From positions 102,089 through 166,088 of the forward strand of contig NZ_JACEZT010000012.1 in NCBI RefSeq assembly GCF_014042345.1: 64,000 nt of DNA, given 5' to 3'. The position numbers and the translations under genes were made by a program. Each line of letters begins with the position of its first letter. Within the stretch, counting starts at the first letter, position 1. This document shows, piece by piece, positions 17,331-24,979 of this stretch. Origin of the DNA: Rugamonas brunnea (lineage in GTDB: Bacteria; Pseudomonadota; Gammaproteobacteria; Burkholderiales; Burkholderiaceae_D). The notes beneath the pieces were generated by a model that was given only the letters and a program-made list of their open reading frames with translations, had not been told where the DNA came from and did not search any database.

Positions 17331-18125
17331 ATGACCACCGCCATGTTGCAAGACAAAGTCGCCCTCGTCACGGGCTCCACCTCCGGCATCGGCCTGGGCA
17401 TCGCGCAGGCGCTGGCCGCCAGCGGCGCGCACGTCGTGCTCAATGGCTTCGGCGACGCGCAGGAGATCGAGGCGCTGCGCGCCGGCATCGAACAGCGCTA
17501 CGGCGTGCAGGCCGCGTACCAGCCTGCCGACATGGCGCGCGCGGCCGACATCGAGGCGATGATGGCCGCCATGCTGGCGCGTTTCGGCCGCATCGACATC
17601 GTCGTCAACAACGCCGGCATCCAGCACGTGGCCGACGTGGACGCCTTCCCGGTCGAGAAGTGGGACGCCATCATCGCAATCAACCTCAGCTCCGCCTTCC
17701 ACACCACGCGCTTGGCGCTGCCGTCGATGAAGGAGCGCAACTGGGGCCGCATCATCAATGTGGCTTCGGTGCACGGGCTGGTGGGTTCGGCCCAGAAATC
17801 GGCCTACGTGGCCGCCAAGCATGGCGTGGTGGGACTGACCAAGGCGGTGGCGCTGGAGCTGGCGCAGACCGGCATCACCTGCAACGCCATCTGCCCCGGC
17901 TGGGTGCTCACGCCGCTGGTGCAGAACCAGGTGGATGCATTGGCGGCCCAGCGCGGCATCAGCGGGGAGGAGGCCAGCGCGGCGCTGCTGGCGCAAAAGC
18001 AGCCGTCCGGCCAGTTCGTCACGCCGGAGCAACTGGGCGCGCTGGCCGTGTTCTTCTGCGGCGACGCCGCCAGCCAGGTGCGCGGCGTGGCCTGGAACAT
18101 GGATGGCGGCTGGGTGGCACAATAG
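17331..18125 (+). CDS. bdhA: D-3-hydroxybutyrate dehydrogenase
   Basis: 264 residues, classical SDR with TGSTSGIGLGIAQ, NNAGIQHV, catalytic Ser in NVASVHGLVGS and SAYVAAKHGVVGLTK. The NNAGIQHVA and CPGWVLTPLVQ segments are typical of BdhA, which oxidises D-3-hydroxybutyrate to acetoacetate with NAD in polyhydroxybutyrate turnover. It starts 2 bases after the permease stop and shares its sigma-54 promoter. Confidence 0.93.
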   Translation: MTTAMLQDKVALVTGSTSGIGLGIAQALAASGAHVVLNGFGDAQEIEALRAGIEQRYGVQAAYQPADMARAADIEAMMAAMLARFGRIDIVVNNAGIQHVADVDAFPVEKWDAIIAINLSSAFHTTRLALPSMKERNWGRIINVASVHGLVGSAQKSAYVAAKHGVVGLTKAVALELAQTGITCNAICPGWVLTPLVQNQVDALAAQRGISGEEASAALLAQKQPSGQFVTPEQLGALAVFFCGDAASQVRGVAWNMDGGWVAQ

Positions 18126-18192
18126 CGGGGTGGGGCGCTTGCTGGCCCCCGCAATTGGCGGTACAGTCTGGGCTTGAACAGGGAGACGGCGC

Positions 18193-18417
18193 ATGCAATC
18201 GCAATTTGACATCTTGACGGCGCAGGCGTTGAAGCTCACTCCGGATGAGCGGGAGGCTTTCATGCAACTGCTTGCCGCCAGTCTGGATACGGATGCCACC
18301 GAGGATGATGCGCTCGCAGCCGAGGTGGCAAGCCGCATCGCCACGCTGGAAAGCGGCGCGACCCAAGCCATTCCCCTTGCCGAGGCGTTGGCGTCGGTAC
18401 GTGCAGGACTGAAGTGA
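18193..18417 (+). CDS. Putative addiction-module antitoxin
   Basis: 74 residues, acidic, of the short addiction-module component family that pairs with RelE/ParE toxins (ALKLTPDEREAFMQLLAASLD). An agggaga ribosome site precedes ATG 18193. Its stop overlaps the toxin start as GTGA, so the two are translationally coupled. It would neutralise the toxin and probably autoregulate the operon. Confidence 0.8.
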   Translation: MQSQFDILTAQALKLTPDEREAFMQLLAASLDTDATEDDALAAEVASRIATLESGATQAIPLAEALASVRAGLK

Positions 18418-18707
18418 AGTTGGTCATCGTTCCTGCGGCGCTCGCGGAGCTGCAGGACGCCGCCGCTTATTACGCGGCACAGGTCAATGCAGACTTGGCG
18501 CGCGCGTTTGTGGACGAGTTTGAGCGGGTTGCCAAGCTCGTGTCATCTTCCCCTCAGCTGGGGGCTGTATTTCGCGGCGACCAGCGCCGATATTTCCTTC
18601 GCAGATTTCCCTACAGTGCCATCTATCAGGTCGTCCAGAATGAACTGCGGGTGCTGGCGATCGCCCATCAAAAGCGTCGCCCCGCCTACTGGTCGGGCCG
18701 GAAGTAG
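18414..18707 (+). CDS. RelE/ParE-family toxin
   Basis: 97 residues from a GTG start. Basic, with the ParE/RelE fold pattern VPAALAELQDAAAYYAAQ ... RRYFLRRFPYSAIYQVV ... VLAIAHQKRRPAYW. ParE types target gyrase and RelE types cut mRNA on the ribosome; the subfamily is not settled by sequence alone, though the RRFPYSAIYQV segment is more ParE-like. It forms an operon with the antitoxin gene. Confidence 0.82.
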   Translation: MKLVIVPAALAELQDAAAYYAAQVNADLARAFVDEFERVAKLVSSSPQLGAVFRGDQRRYFLRRFPYSAIYQVVQNELRVLAIAHQKRRPAYWSGRK

Positions 18708-18763
18708 CCATGCGGTTCGCTGGCTGCGAATTAACCAATACAACAATTCCAAGGAGGTGTGAC

Positions 18764-19147
18764 ATGGACCAGCAATTCAACGATGGCCTGCAAAAGCGCA
18801 AGCAGGTGATGGGCGACGATTTCGTCGAGCGCGCGTTCGCCAACGCCGACGAATTCACCCTGCCGCTGCAGGAATTCATCACCCGCAACGCCTGGGGCAC
18901 GGTCTGGTGCCGCGATGGCCTGGACCTGAAAACCCGCAGCCTGCTGACGCTGTCGATGCTGACGGCACTGGGCCGCTCGCACGAGATCAAGGGCCACGTG
19001 CGCGGCGCCATCAACAACGGCGCCACCATCAAGGAAATCCAGGAAGTGCTGCTGCACGCGGCCGTCTACTGCGGCGCGCCGCTGGCGGTGGACGCGTTCC
19101 GCGCCGCGCAGGAAGCCTTGCAGGCGATGGAAGCAGCAAAGGATTGA
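18764..19147 (+). CDS. Carboxymuconolactone decarboxylase family protein
   Basis: 127 residues. The whole protein matches the CMD fold of 4-carboxymuconolactone decarboxylases (RNAWGTVWCRDGLDLKTRSLLTLSMLTALGR, EIQEVLLHAAVYCGAPLAVDAFR). The AhpD-type CxxC is absent, which favours a PcaC-like enzyme over a peroxidase partner, but no other protocatechuate genes are nearby. A full AAGGAGGTG ribosome site fixes the start. Confidence 0.82.
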   Translation: MDQQFNDGLQKRKQVMGDDFVERAFANADEFTLPLQEFITRNAWGTVWCRDGLDLKTRSLLTLSMLTALGRSHEIKGHVRGAINNGATIKEIQEVLLHAAVYCGAPLAVDAFRAAQEALQAMEAAKD

Positions 19148-19199
19148 CGCCGGACCGCCCACCTGTGAAGATAGGCAAAAACTGGAAAGGCGGACAACG

Positions 19200-19748
19200 A
19201 TGGTGAAACGGACGGGTTCTATCGCAGGCGAGCAAGTTCAGGCGCGCAAGCTGGCGCGCGCGCGGCAAGCGGGCATGACCCGGCCCATGGTCGCGGCGGC
19301 GGCGGCCGTGCTGGTGTTGATGGCCGGGGCGGGGCTGTATTACGTCAAGTCCGGGCCGGCTACGCAGTCGGCGGCGGACGAAGCGGCCAATCACCCGGCG
19401 CCGCCACCTGAGGCGGGGCCGATCCAGAAGGACAGCAAAACCGTCAACCAGTTGATGAACCTCGCCATCAGCCACATCGAACAGGGCAACCTGGACGAGG
19501 CCGAGAAGGACTTGCAGGCCGCCCGCGCCCACGCGCCGCAGCAGCCGCTGGTGGCGTACAACACGGCCATCTTGCGCGTGAAACAGCACCGCATGGACGA
19601 CGCGCTGCGCGAACTGGAAGCCAGCTTCGCGGCCGGCTTCAGCTACTTCGACCAGCTCGACATGGACAACGACCTGGACCCGCTGCGCGACGATCCCCGC
19701 TTCGTGGCGCTGGTGGCCAAGTACCGCAAACCGGCGCCGGCCAAGTAA
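19200..19748 (+). CDS. Membrane-anchored TPR-containing protein of unknown function
   Basis: 182 residues. A basic N-terminus is followed by one membrane helix at about 30-47 (VAAAAAVLVLMAGAGLYYV), a Pro/Ala-rich linker and a C-terminal TPR-like region (MNLAISHIEQGNLDEAEKD, VAYNTAILRVKQHRMDDAL). The topology predicts a periplasmic TPR domain. No specific family was recognised. It follows the CMD gene by 52 bases and could be co-transcribed. Confidence 0.65.
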   Translation: MVKRTGSIAGEQVQARKLARARQAGMTRPMVAAAAAVLVLMAGAGLYYVKSGPATQSAADEAANHPAPPPEAGPIQKDSKTVNQLMNLAISHIEQGNLDEAEKDLQAARAHAPQQPLVAYNTAILRVKQHRMDDALRELEASFAAGFSYFDQLDMDNDLDPLRDDPRFVALVAKYRKPAPAK

Positions 19749-19822
19749 GGCGCGGCCGGGGCTTCCCTGCGCAGCGCGGCGCGCGCGCCTGCGCGCGACC
19801 GTTGGCACATCCTGTTGCCTTA

Positions 19823-20980
19823 TCAGCCAAACGTGAATGCGAACGCACCGGCGCCGGGATCGAGGAAGCGGATCTCGAAGGTGCGCGGCTGCACCGTACC
19901 GGACTGGCGCACCAGCTGGTAGAGGCGGGTCGCCGTGACGACGCCATGGCCGGCTGCGTCGGTATCCGTGCCGTGGTCCGCGCCCGGTGCGCGGCCGTCG
20001 ATGCTGACCACGAAGCGCACCGGCTTGCCATCGGCGCCCGGTCCCAGCACCAGATGCAAATCGCGCGCGCTGAAGCGGTAGACGATGCCGCCGCCCGCGC
20101 GGTTCAGCTGCGCGCGCTCCGCGCCCACGGTCCAGTCGCCGGTCAAACTCCATTCGTTCAGCCCCGGCGCGCCGGCCGTGTAGTCATGCGCCACGTCCCG
20201 CCGCAAGCCGCCGCGCCCGACGAAATGCGCTGCCTGTTCATAGCCGACATAGGTTTCGCCTGAACCCAGGTGCGCGCCGTCGGGCGCGGCCTGCTCGTCG
20301 GTGGCCTGCGGCGTGGCCAGTGGACCCATCGCATCGTGCCGTCCCGCCTCGGCCAGTAGCATCTGGATGACCTGCTCAACTGCGCGTGTGCCTTCGCCGA
20401 CCAGGCGCGCGCGCACCTGTCCTTGCGCGTCGGCGACGTAGAACACCGGCCACGCGTTGTTGCGGTAGGCGTTCCAGATGCGCCGCTCGCTGTCGACGGC
20501 GATCGGGTAGTCGATCTGGAAGCGCTCAACCGCCTTGCTGACGTTGGCGGCATCCTGCTCGAAGCTGAACTCCGGCGTGTGCACGCCGATCACGACCAGC
20601 CCCTGGTCGCGGTATTTTTGCGCCCAGGCGCGCACGTGCGGCAGGGTGCGGATGCAGTTGATGCAGGAATAGGTCCAGAAATCGACCAGCACGACCTTGC
20701 CTCGCAACTGCTGCGTGGTCAACGGCGCGGAATTCAGCCAGGTGGTCGCGCCATCCAGCGCGGGCAGCGCGCCGAGGTGGGGCAGACCGCTGCGGTAGGC
20801 GCCGCCCGGCGCGTCGCCCGCAGCGCCGCCCGCCGCATTGCCTGTCGTGTTGCCGGTTCCGGTGGTGCCGGCGGTGGCCAGCTTGGCCAGCGTCGCACCC
20901 GCGCCAAGCGAAGCGAGGGCGGCGAGGGCGGCGACGGCCAGGCGGCGGCGCCGGCGAAAGAGAGTGCTGTCTTCAGACAT
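19823..20980 (-). CDS. Exported thioredoxin-like protein with DipZ-type C-terminal domain
   Basis: 385 residues. A twin-Arg-rich N-terminus and hydrophobic stretch (RRRRRLAVAALAALASLGAG) direct export. A thioredoxin/TlpA-like domain carries the redox motif WTYSCINCIRTLPHV near residue 95, followed by a beta-rich C-terminal domain as in the soluble part of DipZ. It probably acts as a periplasmic thiol oxidoreductase. Start 20980 follows a gggag site. It is downstream of two exported hydrolase genes on the same strand. Confidence 0.82.
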   Translation of the reverse strand: MSEDSTLFRRRRRLAVAALAALASLGAGATLAKLATAGTTGTGNTTGNAAGGAAGDAPGGAYRSGLPHLGALPALDGATTWLNSAPLTTQQLRGKVVLVDFWTYSCINCIRTLPHVRAWAQKYRDQGLVVIGVHTPEFSFEQDAANVSKAVERFQIDYPIAVDSERRIWNAYRNNAWPVFYVADAQGQVRARLVGEGTRAVEQVIQMLLAEAGRHDAMGPLATPQATDEQAAPDGAHLGSGETYVGYEQAAHFVGRGGLRRDVAHDYTAGAPGLNEWSLTGDWTVGAERAQLNRAGGGIVYRFSARDLHLVLGPGADGKPVRFVVSIDGRAPGADHGTDTDAAGHGVVTATRLYQLVRQSGTVQPRTFEIRFLDPGAGAFAFTFG

Positions 20981-21079
20981 CGTGGGACTCCCAAAAAACA
21001 AGCGATGGAGGGATGCGCGATGCGGGGCGCGTGGCCTGCCGGCAGGCGCATGCTGCGCCGGCAAGGGACGATGGCACGA

Positions 21080-21889
21080 TTACTTGTTGCCCGCCGCTTC
21101 TTCGATCAGTGTGGTCACCGCGTCCGGGCGCGATACCATGACCACATGGGAGGCCCCCGGCACTTCGACCACGTCCTTCGCGTGGGCGCGCTTGGCCATG
21201 AAGCGCAGCGCTTCGAGCGGGATGTTCTTGTCGGCCGTGCCGTACACGAAGTAGGACGGCAACTGCTTCCACGCGACGCCGTCGGCCGCCTCGTTGAGCG
21301 CGGCCACCGTCACGGGACGCTGGCCGGCGGCCATCAACGCGGCCTGCTTGGGCGCGACATCGGCGGCGAACTGCTGCGGGAATTTGTCCTGGCGGATGTA
21401 GAGCTCCTTGCCGTCGGCCAGCGCCACGGGGTCAGCCAGGGCGTCACCAAGCGTGCCACCGGGGAACTTGCCGGCCAGGCCGGCCACCGTCTCGCCCTGC
21501 TCGGGCGCGAAGGCGGCCACATAGACTAGCGCTTTCACTTCCGGATTGCCTTCGGCCGCCTTGGAGATGACCATGCCGCCGTAGGAGTGGCCGACCAGCA
21601 CGACGGGCCCTCTGACGGCGGCGAGCACGCTGGCCGCGTACTGCGCGTCGTTGCCAACGCCGCGCAGGGGATTGGCCACGCTGAGCACCGGATAGCCCTT
21701 GGCTGTGAGCCGCTGGGCCACGCCGTCCCAGCTGCTGGAATCGGCGAAGGCGCCGTGTATGAGCACGATGGTGGGCTTGGCGGCCGTGCCCTCGTGCGCG
21801 GTGATGGCGCCCATGGCCTGCGCTTGCGGCAAGGCGGTGGCAAACGCGGTGGCGGCGGCGACGGTGATCAGCAGTTTTTTGGCGAACAT
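21080..21889 (-). CDS. Exported alpha/beta hydrolase
   Basis: 269 residues with a signal peptide of about 25 residues (TAFATALPQAQA). The alpha/beta hydrolase core shows the oxyanion region LIHGAFADSSSWDGV near 43-57, nucleophile motif VGHSYGGMV near 100-108, and the catalytic His in GASHVVMV near the end. Reported relatives are annotated as general esterases; the substrate is unknown. It lies between the epoxide-hydrolase-like gene and the thioredoxin-like gene. Confidence 0.85.
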   Translation of the reverse strand: MFAKKLLITVAAATAFATALPQAQAMGAITAHEGTAAKPTIVLIHGAFADSSSWDGVAQRLTAKGYPVLSVANPLRGVGNDAQYAASVLAAVRGPVVLVGHSYGGMVISKAAEGNPEVKALVYVAAFAPEQGETVAGLAGKFPGGTLGDALADPVALADGKELYIRQDKFPQQFAADVAPKQAALMAAGQRPVTVAALNEAADGVAWKQLPSYFVYGTADKNIPLEALRFMAKRAHAKDVVEVPGASHVVMVSRPDAVTTLIEEAAGNK

Positions 21890-21969
21890 GGTGGTTTCCT
21901 TTTCTTGTTGAGTGGCGTAGGTGTTGTGTCGTGCGCTGGTTGGGCAGCGCGAGTGGGCGGCAGCCGTGT

Positions 21970-23013
21970 TCAGAGGTGGTCGACTTCGATCACGGCGTTG
22001 GCGAAGGCGCGCGGTGCTTCCTGCGGCAGGTTGTGGCCAACGCCGCCGGAGATCTGCTCGTGCTTGTACTTGCCGCTGAAGCGTTGGGCGTAGGCCGCCG
22101 GGTCCGGATGGGGCGCGCCGTTGGCGTCGCCTTCCAGCGTGATGGTGGGCACGGTGATGGCGGGGAAGCTGGCCAGCCGCGTTTCCAGTTCACGGTACCT
22201 GGCCTCGCCCGGTTCCAGCCCCAGCCGCCAGCGGTAGTTGGAGATGGTGATGGCCACGTGATCGGGGTTCTCCAGGGCGGCGGCGCTGCGCTCGAACGTG
22301 GCCTGGTCGAAGCGCCATTGCGGCGACGCGGTTTGCCAGATCAGTTTGGCGAAATCATGGTGGTTCCTGGCGTAGCCGGCGGCGCCGCGCTCGGTGGCGA
22401 AGTAGAACTGGTACCACCATTGCAGCTCGGCGCTGGGCGGCAAGGCTTGCTTGCCCGCCTCCTGGCTGCCGATCAGGTAGCCGCTGACGGACACCAGTCC
22501 CTTGACCCGCTGCGGCCACAGCGCGGCGACGATGTCGGCCGTGCGCGCGCCCCAGTCGTAGCCGGCGAGGATGGCGCGGTCGATCTTCAGCGCGTCCATC
22601 AGCGCCACCACGTCGGCGGCCAGCGCGGCCGGCTCGCCGTTGCGCGGGGCCTTGGCGTCGAGCAGGCGCGTGCTGCCATAGCCGCGCAGGTGCGGCACGA
22701 TCACGCGGTAGCCGGCCTGGGTCAGCATGGGCACGACGTCGATGTAGCTGTGGATGTCGTACGGCCAGCCGTGCAGCAGGATTACCACCGGGCCGTCGGC
22801 CGGCCCCTGGTCGACGTAGCCGACATTCAGCACGCCGGCATCGATCTGCCTGATAGCCTGGAAGGTGGCCAGCGCCGGCGCCGACGTGGCTGCGGCCGGC
22901 CTGGCGCTGGCCGTCTCCGCGTGCGCAACGGTGGATATGCCGAACTGGGCGCCGGCGAAGGCGAGGAGGGCGGCGACGGCATGGCGGCGATAGGTGGTGC
23001 GGTGCTTGCGCAT
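21970..23013 (-). CDS. Exported epoxide-hydrolase-like alpha/beta hydrolase
   Basis: 347 residues with a signal peptide (about 1-32). The oxyanion motif HGWPYD and the nucleophile elbow GYDWGART, with Asp rather than Ser, place it with epoxide hydrolases and haloalkane dehalogenases; the catalytic His is in GGVGHNLPQEAP. ATG 23013 is chosen because GGAG lies 7 bases upstream; the in-frame ATG at 23019 is too close. Divergent from an OhrR-like regulator. Confidence 0.85.
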   Translation of the reverse strand: MRKHRTTYRRHAVAALLAFAGAQFGISTVAHAETASARPAAATSAPALATFQAIRQIDAGVLNVGYVDQGPADGPVVILLHGWPYDIHSYIDVVPMLTQAGYRVIVPHLRGYGSTRLLDAKAPRNGEPAALAADVVALMDALKIDRAILAGYDWGARTADIVAALWPQRVKGLVSVSGYLIGSQEAGKQALPPSAELQWWYQFYFATERGAAGYARNHHDFAKLIWQTASPQWRFDQATFERSAAALENPDHVAITISNYRWRLGLEPGEARYRELETRLASFPAITVPTITLEGDANGAPHPDPAAYAQRFSGKYKHEQISGGVGHNLPQEAPRAFANAVIEVDHL

Positions 23014-23056
23014 TTTCATACTCCGGTTGTCCTGTGGTTGAAAAGTATTTATCGAA

Positions 23057-23120
23057 ATAATCATTATGACGACAACTATATCCAGCTTCTCCGCCGTTTT
23101 CAAGTACGATAATCATTATC
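23057..23120. promoter_or_regulatory. Paired ATAATCATTAT palindromes before the OhrR-like gene
   Basis: The perfect 11-base palindrome ATAATCATTAT occurs twice (23057-23067 and 23109-23119), centres 52 bases apart, about five helical turns. The outer segments ATTTATCG (23048-23055) and CGATAAAT (23122-23129) are inverted copies, so the whole intergenic region is roughly symmetric. This suits a dimeric MarR-family repressor controlling both divergent genes. Confidence 0.65.
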
Positions 23121-23147
23121 GCGATAAATTCTTTTTGGGGATGCAAA

Positions 23148-23609
23148 ATGAGCAACAAGATGGATGCCGGTAAAAACACGGCCAGGCTGGGCGACTTCAT
23201 GTGCTTCGCCATCTATTCGACCAACCTCGCCTACTCGCGCGTCTACAAGCCGGTGCTGGAGGAACTGGGGCTGACCTATCCGCAGTACGTGGCCATCGTC
23301 TGCCTGTGGGAGGAGGAGATGCAGACGGTCAAAAGCCTGAGCGAGAAGCTGTTCCTGGAGCCGAGCACGATTACGCCCATGCTCAAGCGCCTGGAGGCGA
23401 TGGGCTATGTGCGCCGCGAACGCGACACCGAGGATGAGCGCAGCGTGCGCGTGTCGTTGACGGAGGCGGGACGCCAGTTGCGGGAAAAGGCCTTCGACTA
23501 CCGCGCCGTGACGGCCAAGGCGGCCGGCCTGTCGCCCGACGAGTTCCGCGTGCTGCAGAAGGCCATCGTCAACCTGCGCACCAACCTGATGAACGCGGCC
23601 GGCCAGTAA
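23148..23609 (+). CDS. OhrR-like MarR-family regulator
   Basis: 153 residues. A winged helix (VKSLSEKLFLEPSTITPMLKRLEAMGYVRRERDTEDER) lies within a MarR fold. The N-terminal FMCFAIYSTNLAYSRVYKPVLEELGLTYPQY region matches OhrR, whose reactive Cys corresponds to Cys19 here; a second Cys is in the VCLWEEE helix. OhrR proteins sense organic peroxides, but no ohr peroxidase gene is adjacent; the divergent genes are hydrolases and a thioredoxin-like protein instead. Confidence 0.85.
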   Translation: MSNKMDAGKNTARLGDFMCFAIYSTNLAYSRVYKPVLEELGLTYPQYVAIVCLWEEEMQTVKSLSEKLFLEPSTITPMLKRLEAMGYVRRERDTEDERSVRVSLTEAGRQLREKAFDYRAVTAKAAGLSPDEFRVLQKAIVNLRTNLMNAAGQ

Positions 23610-23630
23610 GCGCCGGCGGGCCGCAATGCA

Positions 23631-23663
23631 AAAAGCCGCTGGCCCTTGCGGGACAGCGGCTTT
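23631..23663. terminator. Bidirectional terminator between the MarR gene and tRNA-Met genes
   Basis: AAAGCCGCTG (23632-23641) pairs with CAGCGGCTTT (23654-23663). Read on the minus strand the stem is followed by TTTT, so it can end the tRNA transcript as well as the MarR transcript. Confidence 0.75.
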
Positions 23664-23671
23664 GCAGATTC

Positions 23672-23748
23672 TGGTGGTGATAGATGGACTTGAACCATCG
23701 ACCCCAGCATTATGAATGCTGTGCTCTAACCAACTGAGCTATATCACC
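23672..23748 (-). tRNA. tRNA-Met (CAT), copy 2 in transcript order
   Basis: 77 bases including encoded CCA. The complement folds as GGTGATA acceptor, a GCTC/GAGC D-stem, anticodon stem CAGCA/TGCTG with loop TTCATAA (anticodon CAT), and a normal T-arm. It is identical to the copy at 23796-23872. Elongator Met is favoured over Ile2. Confidence 0.9.
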
Positions 23749-23795
23749 GAAACAAAAATGGCCTGATCGTGATCAGACCATCTTCTAAGAAATCT

Positions 23796-23872
23796 TGGTG
23801 GTGATAGATGGACTTGAACCATCGACCCCAGCATTATGAATGCTGTGCTCTAACCAACTGAGCTATATCACC
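23796..23872 (-). tRNA. tRNA-Met (CAT), copy 1 in transcript order
   Basis: 77 bases with encoded CCA, identical in sequence to the gene at 23672-23748. The 47-base spacer holds a small CTGATC-GT-GATCAG hairpin. Both copies appear to be expressed from the promoter at 23886-23914. Confidence 0.9.
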
Positions 23873-23885
23873 GACAACGCCCAGC

Positions 23886-23914
23886 ATTATCAAGGCTGGA
23901 CGCCGGCCTGTCAA
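23886..23914 (-). promoter_or_regulatory. Sigma-70 promoter of the tRNA-Met pair
   Basis: On the minus strand TTGACA (23914-23909) is followed after exactly 17 bases by GATAAT (23891-23886). The first tRNA begins 14 bases beyond the -10. This is a near-consensus promoter, as expected for a stable RNA gene. Confidence 0.85.
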
Positions 23915-23987
23915 GACTGGCCCGAAAATATTCCGTGTTTTTCTGCGCCGTGCGCGGCATGGATTGCCACATTGTCACGACCTGCGC

Positions 23988-24944
23988 TCAGCCGCGCCCG
24001 GCCTCGATCCGCGCCAGCATGGCGGCGGCCGGATGCGGCGCCAGGCAGTCGAGCACCACGCGCTGCGGCATGGCGCGCAGCCACGTGAGCTGGCGCTTGG
24101 CCAGCTGGCGCGTGGCCACGATGCCGGTCTCGCGCAGCGTGGCGAAGTCGATGTAGCCGTCCAGGTATTCCCACGCCTGGCGGTAGCCCACGCAGCGCAT
24201 CGAGGGCAGGGCGGGGTGCAGGTCGCCGCGCCGGCGCAGCATCTCCACCTCCGTCAGCAGGCTGCCATCCTCGCCTTCCTTGAGCATCAGGTCGAAGCGG
24301 CGCGCGATGCGTTCGTGCAGCACGGCGCGGTCGGAGGGCTCCAGAGCGAACGACAGCAGCTCGAACGGCAGTTCCGTCTTCTCGCGCTGGGCCAGCAGCT
24401 CGGACATGGGGCGTCCCGCCAGCGTGCAGATCTCCAGCGCGCGTTGGATGCGCTGGGCGTCGTTGGGCGCCAGCCGCGCGGCCGTGGTCGGGTCCAGCGT
24501 GCGCAGGCGCGCGTGCAGCGCCGGCCAGCCGTGGCGGGCCGCCTCGTCCTCCAGTTCCGCGCGCAGGGCCGGATCGGCGCCGGGCAGGTCGTCCAGGCCA
24601 TCCGTCAGGCCCTTGAAGTACAACATGGTGCCGCCCACCAGCAGCGGCAACTTGCCGCGCGCCGTGATGTCGGCCACCAGGCGCAGCGTGGCCTCGCGGA
24701 ACTGGGCCACGGAATAGGTGTCCAGCGGGTCGATGATGTCGATCAGGTGGTGCGGCACGGCGGCCTGCTCGGCGCGCGTGGGCTTGGCCGTGCCGATGTC
24801 CATGCCCCGGTAGACCAGGGCCGAATCGACGGAGATGATTTCACAATCGATGCGCTCGGCGATGGCCAGCGCGGCGGCTGTCTTGCCGGACGCCGTGGGG
24901 CCCATGATGGCGACGGCCAGCGGGCGTGATGCGTGATGGGTCAT
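23988..24944 (-). CDS. miaA: tRNA dimethylallyltransferase
   Basis: 318 residues. MiaA transfers an isopentenyl group to A37 of tRNAs reading UNN codons. Visible motifs are the P-loop GPTASGKT near 15-22, [28 protein letters not shown] and [10 protein letters not shown]. The C-terminal region ([12 protein letters not shown]) is also typical. ATG 24944 gives a family-standard N-terminus. It lies 35 bases downstream of mutL on the same strand, a common pairing. Confidence 0.97.
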   Translation of the reverse strand: MTHHASRPLAVAIMGPTASGKTAAALAIAERIDCEIISVDSALVYRGMDIGTAKPTRAEQAAVPHHLIDIIDPLDTYSVAQFREATLRLVADITARGKLPLLVGGTMLYFKGLTDGLDDLPGADPALRAELEDEAARHGWPALHARLRTLDPTTAARLAPNDAQRIQRALEICTLAGRPMSELLAQREKTELPFELLSFALEPSDRAVLHERIARRFDLMLKEGEDGSLLTEVEMLRRRGDLHPALPSMRCVGYRQAWEYLDGYIDFATLRETGIVATRQLAKRQLTWLRAMPQRVVLDCLAPHPAAAMLARIEAGRG

Positions 24945-24979
24945 GATGTCTTGTACGTGAAGGCGCGGGAGGGAACGGC

